Source of the DNA: Pacificoceanicola onchidii
GTDB taxonomy: Bacteria > Pseudomonadota > Alphaproteobacteria > Rhodobacterales > Rhodobacteraceae
Length of the DNA stretch: 64,000 bases
Direction: 5' to 3'
NCBI RefSeq assembly: GCF_004804335.1
Contig: NZ_SRXY01000011.1
Location: 62,001 to 126,000 of the forward strand
Positions within the stretch are counted from its first letter, which is position 1; every line of letters begins with the position of its first letter. A program made the translations under genes and the position numbers. The notes under the pieces were generated by a model. That model searched no databases. It was not told the origin of the DNA and saw only the letters and a list, made by a program, of their open reading frames with translations. Positions 18,396 to 25,496 of the stretch are shown here, piece after piece.

Positions 18396-19280
18396 ATGTC
18401 CACGCCCCTCGTCGATCTGTCCGCCAAGCCCGAAGTCACCGGCTTTTTCGATCCGCAATCAAGCACCATCAGCTATGTGGTGCGCGATCCCGCCAGAACA
18501 GCCTGCGCGGTGATCGATCCGGTGATGGAGTTTGATCAGGCTGCGGGGCGTCTGACCTATGACAGTGCCGATCAGATCATCACCTTCATCCGAAGCCGGG
18601 ACCTGTCTCTGGACTGGATCATCGAAACCCATGTTCATGCCGACCACCTTTCGGCCGCGCCCTATATGCAGGAGCGGCTCGGCGGGCGCATCGGCATTGG
18701 CGAGGATGTGCGCATCGTTCAGGACACCTTTGGCAAAGTGTTCAACGAAGGTACGGAATTTCAGCGCGACGGATCGCAGTTCGACAGGCTGTTTGCAGAT
18801 GGCGATTGTTATCAGGTGGGCGGCCTGCCGGGTTTTGCGCTGCATACGCCCGGCCACACGCCTGCCTGCATGGTGCATGTGATCGGCGATGCGGCCTTTG
18901 TCGGGGATACGCTGTTCATGCCCGATGGCGGATCGGCCCGCGCGGATTTTCCCGGCGGCGATGCGGGCATGCTTTACGATTCCATCCAGAAGGTCCTGTC
19001 GCTGCCCGATGAAACCCGCCTTTTCATTTGCCACGACTATTGCCCCAATGGGCGACCTCTGGCGTGGGAGTCCACCGTGGCAGAACAGAAAACCGGGAAC
19101 ATCCATGTGGGTGGCGGTACAAGCCGCGAAGACTTCATCCGGTTCCGCACGGAACGCGACGCGCAATTGTCCATGCCGCAGCTGATCCTGCCGTCTTTGC
19201 AGGTCAATATGCGCGCAGGCGATGTGCCAGAGGATGACGACGGCAACCAAATGCTGAAACTGCCGGTGAACAAGCTCTGA
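18396..19280 (+). CDS. ETHE1/BLH-like metallo-beta-lactamase-fold protein (putative persulfide dioxygenase)
   Basis: 294 residues. ETHVHADHLSA is the H-x-H-x-D-H metal motif, HTPGHTPACM and VGDTLFMPDGGSARADFPGG follow, and LFICHDY gives the last His. The GSARADFPGG segment and overall length fit the ETHE1/BLH branch of the fold, which oxidises glutathione persulfide to sulfite, rather than glyoxalase II. The ATG at 18396 has GCGGAGG upstream; a TTG two codons... one codon earlier is less likely. Last gene of the lyase operon and followed by a strong hairpin. With the rhodanese at 12886 it would clear sulfane sulfur. The persulfide role is inferred from subfamily features. Confidence 0.8.
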   Translation: MSTPLVDLSAKPEVTGFFDPQSSTISYVVRDPARTACAVIDPVMEFDQAAGRLTYDSADQIITFIRSRDLSLDWIIETHVHADHLSAAPYMQERLGGRIGIGEDVRIVQDTFGKVFNEGTEFQRDGSQFDRLFADGDCYQVGGLPGFALHTPGHTPACMVHVIGDAAFVGDTLFMPDGGSARADFPGGDAGMLYDSIQKVLSLPDETRLFICHDYCPNGRPLAWESTVAEQKTGNIHVGGGTSREDFIRFRTERDAQLSMPQLILPSLQVNMRAGDVPEDDDGNQMLKLPVNKL

Positions 19281-19309
19281 CGGGGGATCCGCCCTGTTCC
19301 AGAAAACCA

Positions 19310-19336
19310 AAAAGGGGGCCGCCGGGGCCCCCTTTT
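19310..19336. terminator. Bidirectional terminator
   Basis: AAAAGGGGGCC at 19310-19320 pairs with GGCCCCCTTTT at 19326-19336 around a 5-nt loop. The A-flank and T-flank give a usable rho-independent terminator for both the metallo-hydrolase operon (+) and the permease operon (-). Confidence 0.85.
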
Positions 19337-19357
19337 CTTTGCCGTCATGGCGGTTTT

Positions 19358-20422
19358 TTAACGCTGCGCGACTTTCATGCGCTTTTTCAGATACTCGCCG
19401 TATTGGCCAAGGCTGAACAGGAAAACCCAGTAGATCAGCGACACAAAGGCCAGCACTTCGATGTAATAAGGGGCCCATTCCGCCGTGCCAAAAGCGGCGT
19501 TGGCCGAGGCCAGCACATCGAAAAAGCCGATGATGATCACGATCGCGGTTTCCTTGAAGGTCACAACCACATTGTTCACCGTCGAAGGCAACGCGTGGCG
19601 GAACACTTGCGGCAGCACGATGCGGCCAAGGATTTGCCAATAGGTCAGCCCCAGCGCCTTGCCTGCCTCAAACTGGCCTTTGGGAATGGCCTGAAACCCG
19701 CCGCGCAGCACTTCGGCCTGATAACAGGCAAAGAACAGCCCAAAGGCCAGGATCACCCGCCAGATCTTGTCGCCCTCAAGCCATGTGGGAAGCAGGATCG
19801 GGATCACCACCGCCGCCGTAAACAAAGTCGTCAACAGCGGCAGCGAGCGGATCAGGTCAATCACCAAAGACGCGAAGCCGCGCACCACAGGCATCTCCGA
19901 GCGCCGCATCAACGCCAGCCCCAGCCCCATCGGCATGCCGATCAGAACCACGCTGGAAAACAGGAACAGGGTCAGGGCGAGCCCGCCCCATTGGTCCGTC
20001 GTGACTTGGGTCAGCCCCAGCAGGCTGCCCTCCATTAACAGGTAATAGGTGGCAAAACCGACGATCCAGATGACCGCGAGCCGCTTTGGCTGCCATGTCT
20101 GCGGGAAACACGAGATCACCACCGTGGCGATGATCGCAAGGCAGGCCAGCGTCGAGCGCCAATGCTCTTCATAAGGATATAGACCAAACAGGATAAGCCG
20201 GTGCCGCGCGTGGATGACGGACCAGCATGCGCCGTCCTTGCCGCATTGATCCACGCCGTCAGCGGTCCAGACCGCATTGAACAAGGCCCAGCTCAGCGCC
20301 TGCCACAGCAGCCAGACCAGCACCAGATAAACCACCACCGTGATCCCGCTGTCGAGCGGCGTGGCAAAGGAGCGGCGTTTGAACCGGCCCCAGTCAAAGT
20401 TCGCGAAAGTCATGCTCGCCAT
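19358..20422 (-). CDS. aapM: Polar amino-acid ABC transporter permease (AapM/BztC type)
   Basis: 354 residues with several hydrophobic helices. The C-terminal half has the importer-permease coupling motif EAGKALGLTYWQILGRIVLPQ (EAA loop) after RGGFQAIPKGQF, and a TVNNVVVTFKETAIVIIIGF helix pair. A long N-terminal extension with two or three helices and a loop holding two Cys (DQCGKDGACW) is as in AapM/BztC. It forms the membrane channel with the permease encoded just upstream, whose stop lies 1 nt before this start. Terminated by the hairpin at 19310. Confidence 0.9.
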   Translation of the reverse strand: MASMTFANFDWGRFKRRSFATPLDSGITVVVYLVLVWLLWQALSWALFNAVWTADGVDQCGKDGACWSVIHARHRLILFGLYPYEEHWRSTLACLAIIATVVISCFPQTWQPKRLAVIWIVGFATYYLLMEGSLLGLTQVTTDQWGGLALTLFLFSSVVLIGMPMGLGLALMRRSEMPVVRGFASLVIDLIRSLPLLTTLFTAAVVIPILLPTWLEGDKIWRVILAFGLFFACYQAEVLRGGFQAIPKGQFEAGKALGLTYWQILGRIVLPQVFRHALPSTVNNVVVTFKETAIVIIIGFFDVLASANAAFGTAEWAPYYIEVLAFVSLIYWVFLFSLGQYGEYLKKRMKVAQR

Positions 20423-20423
20423 A

Positions 20424-21557
20424 TCAGTGCGCCTTCAGCTTCAGGCTGTCGTTCAGCCAGTTGACGAATTGAGCGATCGAGAAGTTCACCAACAGGAACC
20501 CGCCCATCAGGATCGCGATCAGCTCCAGTGTCTGACCCGATTGCGTGATCGAGGTGGAGACGATGTAGAACAGGTCCGAAAACCCGATGGCAACGCCGAT
20601 GGTGGTGGCCTTCATGATGAAGATCCATTGGTTGCCCAGCGGTGGAATGATCGTGCGCAGGGCCATGGGCATCTTGATCCGGGACCAGATAGCCCGGTTG
20701 TTCAGGCCCAGTGCCTCGCCCGCCTCAATCAGCCCTTTGGGCACTTCGGCCAGCCCACCCCGCACCACTTCGGCGATATAGGCAGAGCCGTAGAGCACGA
20801 TGGCGATGATCATCACCAAAAGCTCGGGCGAGACCGTGACGCCGCCGACAAAACGCAGACCTTTCAGCGCAGGCCAGGAAAACACGCCTTCGCCCGTGGG
20901 CACAAACAACCCCCAAACGCCAAGGATCAAAAAGACCAGCAAGCCGACCCAGGCAATCACCGATTGCGCCAAGCCGATCCGCGCCTTTTTCAGTAGGAAC
21001 ACGGCACCGATGAGGATCAGCACCATTCCCAGCGCGACGGTCAGCGACACGTTCAACACCGGCAACATCAGCCCGCGATTGGACAGGAACACCCCATCGG
21101 CCAAGGACATTGCCTGTCTCGGTCCGGGCAGGTGAATTACAATGGCGTACCAAAATATGCCCTGCAGGATCAGCGGGATATTGCGGAAAATCTGTGTGTA
21201 GATTGTCGCCGCCGTCTTCAACGCCGGATTGCGGGCATCGCGGAAGGTGCCGATCAGGAAACCACAGATCGTGGCGATGATAATCGCGGTGAACCCGACA
21301 AAGACCGTGTTCATGAAACCGATGGTCAGCGTGCGGGCATAGCTGTCATTGATGTCCCGGTCGATCAGGGAGAAGGAATAGGACCAGCCGGTCGACCGCT
21401 CCAGAAAATCGAAACCAGAGGTAATCCCCAGCGCAGTCAGATTGACCCGCGCGCTCTGCACGGCCCCAATGATCACGACAGCTGTCACCAGCAGGATCAT
21501 CGCTTGCGTGATCAATTTGCGGCGCTTGGCGCGCGCCTTGAGTTCGGTTGCGTCCAT
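20424..21557 (-). CDS. aapQ: Polar amino-acid ABC transporter permease (AapQ/BztB type)
   Basis: 377 residues. N-terminal helix, a periplasmic stretch with GFDFLERSTGWSYSFSLID (conserved in AapQ/GltJ-like subunits), then the permease core with NTVFVGFTAIIIATICGFLI and the coupling motif EAGEALGLNNRAIWSRIKMP after RGGLAEVPKGL. It is the partner of the next permease. It lies between the binding-protein gene (68 nt upstream, enough for a small hairpin: AAAAAGGGGGCC... on the plus strand) and aapM. Confidence 0.9.
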   Translation of the reverse strand: MDATELKARAKRRKLITQAMILLVTAVVIIGAVQSARVNLTALGITSGFDFLERSTGWSYSFSLIDRDINDSYARTLTIGFMNTVFVGFTAIIIATICGFLIGTFRDARNPALKTAATIYTQIFRNIPLILQGIFWYAIVIHLPGPRQAMSLADGVFLSNRGLMLPVLNVSLTVALGMVLILIGAVFLLKKARIGLAQSVIAWVGLLVFLILGVWGLFVPTGEGVFSWPALKGLRFVGGVTVSPELLVMIIAIVLYGSAYIAEVVRGGLAEVPKGLIEAGEALGLNNRAIWSRIKMPMALRTIIPPLGNQWIFIMKATTIGVAIGFSDLFYIVSTSITQSGQTLELIAILMGGFLLVNFSIAQFVNWLNDSLKLKAH

Positions 21558-21624
21558 GGCTCTACACTATCCGAGAATAAAAAGGGGGCCGCCGAAATGG
21601 CAGCCCCGTAGGGGAGGAGGGAAC

Positions 21625-22659
21625 TTAGTCGAGTTGCGGAGCGTAGAGCACGCCGCCATGGCTCCAGAGATTGTTGAGCCCGCGTTCCAGCTTGTAGGGG
21701 CTCTCTTCGCCCAGGTTGCGGTGGTAGATCTCGGCGTAGTTGCCCACTTCCGCAATCATTTCCCGCGCCCAGGTGTCGCGCAGGCCAAGACGTTCGCCCA
21801 TGCCCGGCTCAACACCCAGCAAACGGGCGATTTTCGGGTTGGGCGGGTTGGCCGCCATGTCCGCAACGTTCTGCGAGGTGATGCCCTCTTCTTCTGCAAT
21901 CAGCAGCGCCGCCAGCATCCAGTTGGTGAAGTCGACAAAATCTTCGTCCCCCTGGCGCATGGCTGCGGAGATCGGCTCGTTCGACAGTTGATCGTTCAGG
22001 ATCACATGGGAATCGGGGTTTTCCAGCTCCGTCGCGCGCAGCACAGCCAGGAACGGCCCCCAGGCCACAAAGCTGTCACATCGGTTGGCGAGATAGGCCG
22101 CGCGAAGCTCGGACGCCTTTTCATAGCTCACCATGGTGTGCTCGACGTCGATGCTCTTGAGGTAGTTGGCCGCGATGCGTTCGATCGTGGTGCCGGCTTC
22201 GACACAGATGGTGCCGCCTTCGAGATCCTTGGCTTCGGTGATGCCCAGATCGCCATGCGCCATGAACTGTGCGCCGCCAAAGAAATAGGGGATCGAGAAT
22301 TGCAGGCCAAGCTCGGTATCGCGGCCCATGGTCCAGCCTGTGGCCTTGATGATGATGTCCACATCGCCCGATTGCAGCGCCGGGAACCGCTGCGCCCAGC
22401 TCAGCGGCACGATCTGCGATTTGTCCGGATCACCCAGAATGGCGGTGGTCATGGCCCGGCACAGGTCGATGTCGAGACCTTTCCATTCGTTCTTGTCGTT
22501 TACTTCGACAAACCCGAAATAGCTGCCGTTGTGACCCGAGCACAGCATGGTGCCGCGTTCTTCGATCGCCTTGATGGTCGGGCTTTCGGCAAATCCTGCC
22601 GATGGCAGTGCGAGGCCTGTTGCCACGGCCAGACTGGCCAGAATGGTTCTGTTGATCAT
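21625..22659 (-). CDS. aapJ: Polar amino-acid ABC transporter periplasmic binding protein (AapJ/BztA type)
   Basis: 344 residues from the ATG at 22659, which has GGAGGAAACG upstream. A signal peptide (MINRTILASLAVATGLALPS, cleaved after AGFA) precedes the binding fold: GTMLCSGHNGSYFGFVEVND, GLDIDLCRAMTTAILGD, the ligand-arm segment SGDVDIIIKATGWTMGRD and GGTICVEAGTTIERIAANYL. AapJ-type receptors bind L-amino acids broadly; the Cys in TMLCSG and the FDP-like end are usual. The shared dyad lies 19 nt upstream, tying transport to the catabolic operons. The ATPase for this system is likely the one at 4033. Confidence 0.9.
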   Translation of the reverse strand: MINRTILASLAVATGLALPSAGFAESPTIKAIEERGTMLCSGHNGSYFGFVEVNDKNEWKGLDIDLCRAMTTAILGDPDKSQIVPLSWAQRFPALQSGDVDIIIKATGWTMGRDTELGLQFSIPYFFGGAQFMAHGDLGITEAKDLEGGTICVEAGTTIERIAANYLKSIDVEHTMVSYEKASELRAAYLANRCDSFVAWGPFLAVLRATELENPDSHVILNDQLSNEPISAAMRQGDEDFVDFTNWMLAALLIAEEEGITSQNVADMAANPPNPKIARLLGVEPGMGERLGLRDTWAREMIAEVGNYAEIYHRNLGEESPYKLERGLNNLWSHGGVLYAPQLD

Positions 22660-22677
22660 CGTTTCCTCCGTCTGTTG

Positions 22678-22695
22678 CGTTTCGTATATCAGAAC
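22678..22695 (+). promoter_or_regulatory. Candidate IclR operator, site 4 (transporter promoter)
   Basis: CGTTTCGTATATCAGAAC, 16 of 18 matches to site 2. It lies 19-36 nt upstream of the binding-protein start, in the right place to act as an operator for the transporter operon. Confidence 0.55.
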
Positions 22696-23003
22696 ACTTG
22701 TATCGCTATAAAGAATGCGAGAATCGAGGGAACGAGTCAACAATTTCTGCAAACTTCTCGTTTTTTGCCCAAAACCAAGGCAATAGGGCGGTGGGATGCG
22801 CGTTTCTGCGGCGGGTTGAGCCTTGTCTTTGGCTCAAGTCCACCGCTGAACACGGATCGAGAAAGCCACACGAGGCCAATCAGGGCGCTTCACGGCACTG
22901 GTCAGCTTGACTGATTATCGCGTCGTTCGGCGCAAACAGGACCACCGCAAGGGTCAGCCGTTGCGCCAGAAGGCTTGCCAGACGGGCCTTGAAGTCGACG
23001 GCC
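22696..23003. other. Intergenic region with a hairpin
   Basis: No convincing gene. TTGAGCC at 22816-22822 pairs with GGCTCAA at 22831-22837 around 8 nt; it lies downstream of the Lrp gene on the minus strand and may end that transcript. The remainder holds the far-upstream promoter region of the transporter operon. Confidence 0.4.
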
Positions 23004-23465
23004 TCAAATCGGCAGCGCCGTCGTCTCCTTGATGTCTTCCATGACAAAGCTCGCAGAGACATCGGCGATTTGGACCTTGTCGATCAGGCGTTGGTAAAAG
23101 CGATCGTAGGCAGGCACATCAGCGACCCGAACACGCAAGACGTAATCCAACTCGCCGGTCATGCGCTGCGCCGCGGTGATCTCCGGCATGTTGCGCACCG
23201 CCCTGCGGAACGCCTTGAGCCAGGTTGCACTGTGATCATTGGTGCGGATCAGAACGATGACCTGCAAACCAAGATCCACCGCAGCCGGATCAATGATCGC
23301 GACGCGCTTTTGCAGGATGCCATCAGCCTCCAGCCGCTTGACCCGACGCCAGCAGGCATTGCGCGACAGATGCACCCGTTCGGCCAATGCATCGACACTC
23401 TGTGACGCGTCCTGCTGCAGGAGTCTCAGGATCTTGCGGTCTATTTCATCCAAACTGACGCTCAT
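23004..23465 (-). CDS. Lrp/AsnC-family transcriptional regulator
   Basis: 153 residues from ATG 23465 (MSVSLDEIDRKILRLLQQDA). The helix-turn-helix is VDALAERVHLSRNACWRRVK, followed by LEADGILQKRVAIIDPAAVD and the RAM effector domain (VLIRTNDHSATWLKAF; VRNMPEITAAQRMTGELDYV). Lrp proteins sense amino acids and act locally or globally. It diverges from the small-membrane-protein/amidotransferase pair and lies near the amino-acid transporter, either of which it could control. Confidence 0.9.
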   Translation of the reverse strand: MSVSLDEIDRKILRLLQQDASQSVDALAERVHLSRNACWRRVKRLEADGILQKRVAIIDPAAVDLGLQVIVLIRTNDHSATWLKAFRRAVRNMPEITAAQRMTGELDYVLRVRVADVPAYDRFYQRLIDKVQIADVSASFVMEDIKETTALPI

Positions 23466-23507
23466 ACTTGGGATTATTTCCACAAATAGTAGAAAAAGCA
23501 ATTGCAC

Positions 23508-23530
23508 TTTGGGACGTATGCTGACCCAAA
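23508..23530. promoter_or_regulatory. Inverted repeat in Lrp divergent promoter
   Basis: TTTGGG (23508-23513) and CCCAAA (23525-23530) flank an 11-nt spacer in the A/T-rich region between the Lrp gene and the divergent small gene. It is a possible Lrp site; short arms make this tentative. Confidence 0.3.
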
Positions 23531-23568
23531 GCGGGGTATTTTTCATCCAACGCAAACAGGAGACCCCC

Positions 23569-23781
23569 ATGCCCCGCACGTTCCAGCGCATCTTTGTCGA
23601 TCACCCGCAGTCCGTGGACGAGACCTATTTCCAGCACATGCGGTTTGCCGGCTGGTTCGCCGTGCGGTTGTTGCTCGCAGGCGGGGCCGCGCTGGTGCAT
23701 GCGATTATCCCCTGCCTGTTCGAGAAAACCGGCAGCCGGATGATTTCCGAGATGCATGACCGGCTGACACGGCGCAACTGA
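23569..23781 (+). CDS. Small membrane protein, DUF6356-like
   Basis: 70 residues from ATG 23569 (CAGGAG 7 nt upstream). Polar N-terminus with FQRIFVDHPQSVDETYFQH, then one hydrophobic helix (GWFAVRLLLAGGAALVHAII) and a basic C-terminal tail. It resembles the DUF6356 group of small proteobacterial membrane proteins; function unknown. Its stop overlaps the amidotransferase ATG by one base, so the two are translationally coupled. Confidence 0.7.
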   Translation: MPRTFQRIFVDHPQSVDETYFQHMRFAGWFAVRLLLAGGAALVHAIIPCLFEKTGSRMISEMHDRLTRRN

Positions 23782-24557
23782 TGTGCCGTCTTGCCGCCTA
23801 CCTCGGTCCGCCGCGCGCGCTGTCTGATGTCATCATCGCGCCGAGCCATTCTCTCATCGCACAAAGCCAGGAAGCGCAGGAGGCCAAGCTGTCGGTCAAT
23901 GGCGACGGTTTTGGCATTGCGTGGTACGGCGCGCACCCGGAGCCGGGTTTGTACAAGGACATTCTGCCAGCCTGGTCGGACAGCAACCTGCTCAGCCTCT
24001 GCCGGCATATCTCCGCGCCGCTCTTCCTTGCCCATGTGCGCGCCTCGACCGAAGGCGAGACCGCGCGCGCCAATTGCCATCCTTTCACGCATGGCCCGTG
24101 GAGCTTCATGCACAACGGGCAGACCGGCTCATTCATGGCGCTGCGGCGGCGGCTTGAGGCGCTTTTGCCGGATGAGCTTTATGCGCTTCGGCGGGGGAGC
24201 ACGGATTCGGAACTTCTGTTTCTTCTGCTTTTGAATGCGGGTCTGGCGGAGCATCCCGGGCGGGCCTGCCGGGATGTGATTTCACTGCTCACGGACACGG
24301 CCGAAGCCATTGGCGTACCGCCGTTTTTCCGCCAGACCTGCGTGTTTTCGGACGGCCAAAGCCTCTTTTGCTTCCGCTATGCCAGCGATGGCCGCTGCCC
24401 AACGCTCTATGTCTCGCGCGGGTTTGCGGATGGCGGGCTGGTGGTCGCCTCCGAGCCGCTGGACGGGGCTTGCGATCACTGGGCAGAAGTGCCGCCCAAT
24501 CGGCTGGTGCGATTTGACCGGGCCACAGAGAGAGCGTTTGATCTCAGGGCGGCCTAG
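23781..24557 (+). CDS. Class II glutamine amidotransferase (YafJ/EgtC-like)
   Basis: 258 residues. Cys2 (MCRLAAYLG) becomes the N-terminal nucleophile; NGDGFGIAWYG, FLAHVRASTEG and CHPFTHGPWSFMHNGQTG are the conserved Ntn-hydrolase motifs of this stand-alone group. It would hydrolyse glutamine or a gamma-glutamyl amide. EgtC acts in ergothioneine synthesis, but no other egt gene is present here, so a YafJ-like role of unknown substrate is safer. Confidence 0.88.
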   Translation: MCRLAAYLGPPRALSDVIIAPSHSLIAQSQEAQEAKLSVNGDGFGIAWYGAHPEPGLYKDILPAWSDSNLLSLCRHISAPLFLAHVRASTEGETARANCHPFTHGPWSFMHNGQTGSFMALRRRLEALLPDELYALRRGSTDSELLFLLLLNAGLAEHPGRACRDVISLLTDTAEAIGVPPFFRQTCVFSDGQSLFCFRYASDGRCPTLYVSRGFADGGLVVASEPLDGACDHWAEVPPNRLVRFDRATERAFDLRAA

Positions 24558-24568
24558 CCGGAAAGCGC

Positions 24569-24582
24569 GTGATCTGGATCAA
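24569..24582. promoter_or_regulatory. FNR/FnrL-like box
   Basis: GTGATCTGGATCAA matches the TTGATnnnnATCAA FNR consensus at all but the first base. It lies 59 nt upstream of the ATG at 24642, which is a workable activator position. A search for further boxes was not possible. Confidence 0.45.
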
Positions 24583-24641
24583 CGATCACATCTCGGATCG
24601 GGAGTACCGATAGGCTGCCTGATGTGATGGGATGAACCGCC

Positions 24642-25478
24642 ATGAAAACGGCCCTTCTGCTGCTTGTCCTCCTGATCCTGCTGATCCTGACCGGGCTTTC
24701 CCTGTGGCGCTGGATGGATCATCGGGCGGATCGGGCAGAGGCGGACAGGCTTCTGGCCTTGCGCGCCGCACAGCCACCGGTTTTCACGAAAACGATGGTC
24801 GAGGATCTGCCGGACCCGGCCAGACGCTTCTTTCTCTTTGCGATCAAGGAAGGCACGCCCCTCCACCGCGTTGCCGAGATTTCCATGCGCGGGCAATTCG
24901 GAATGGGCGACAAAGACGCGCCCAACTACATGCCGATGACAGCGGAGCAGGTTCTGGCCGCGCCCGAAGGCTTCGTCTGGAAAATGTCCGGCGGGTCCGG
25001 CGTCATGCGGATTTCCGGCTCGGACAGCGCAAGCTGGACGCGGTTCTGGCTTGGCGGGCTCATTCCGGTTGCGCGCGTGGGCGGCACCGAGGACCATACG
25101 CGATCCGGCTTTGGCCGCTACGTTGCAGAGGCGGTTTTCTGGACGCCCGCCGCCGTTCTGCCGGGGCCAGGTGTGACCTGGCAGGCGGTGGACGAGACCA
25201 CCGCGCGGCTGATCCTGGAGCGCAACGGGCTGCGCCAGACAGTCGATGTCACGCTCGATGATGCAGGCCGCCCGGTCCGCGTCGTGCTGCCACGCTGGAG
25301 CAACGCCAACCCGGAGACCGAATACCGCGTTCAACCCTTTGGCGGCGATTTGTCAGAGTTTCGTGACTTCGACGGCTTCAACCTCCCGACCCGCGTCGAG
25401 GCCGGGAACCTCATCGGAACCGACGCCTATTTCCCCTTTTTCATCGCCGAGGTCACCGCGATCCGGTTTCAGCGCTGA
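24642..25478 (+). CDS. DUF6544-like membrane-anchored protein
   Basis: 278 residues. One N-terminal hydrophobic helix (ALLLLVLLILLILTGLSLW) is followed by a soluble domain with PDPARRFFLFAIKEGTP, MRGQFGMGD, a WTRFWLGGLIPVAR segment and FWTPAAVLPGPGVTW, the pattern of the DUF6544 (formerly DUF6920) family. No catalytic motif is recognised and the function is unknown. The FnrL-like box upstream suggests oxygen-linked expression. Confidence 0.65.
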   Translation: MKTALLLLVLLILLILTGLSLWRWMDHRADRAEADRLLALRAAQPPVFTKTMVEDLPDPARRFFLFAIKEGTPLHRVAEISMRGQFGMGDKDAPNYMPMTAEQVLAAPEGFVWKMSGGSGVMRISGSDSASWTRFWLGGLIPVARVGGTEDHTRSGFGRYVAEAVFWTPAAVLPGPGVTWQAVDETTARLILERNGLRQTVDVTLDDAGRPVRVVLPRWSNANPETEYRVQPFGGDLSEFRDFDGFNLPTRVEAGNLIGTDAYFPFFIAEVTAIRFQR

Positions 25479-25496
25479 TCACAAAGCCCCCACCCC

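Noticed and set aside
22880-23062. Minus-strand ORF of 60 codons
   Set aside because: It overlaps the 3' end of the Lrp gene, has no start signal and no recognisable family.
23781-24557. Ergothioneine biosynthesis gene egtC
   Set aside because: The fold matches, but no egtB or egtD lies in the window, so the more general amidotransferase call was kept.
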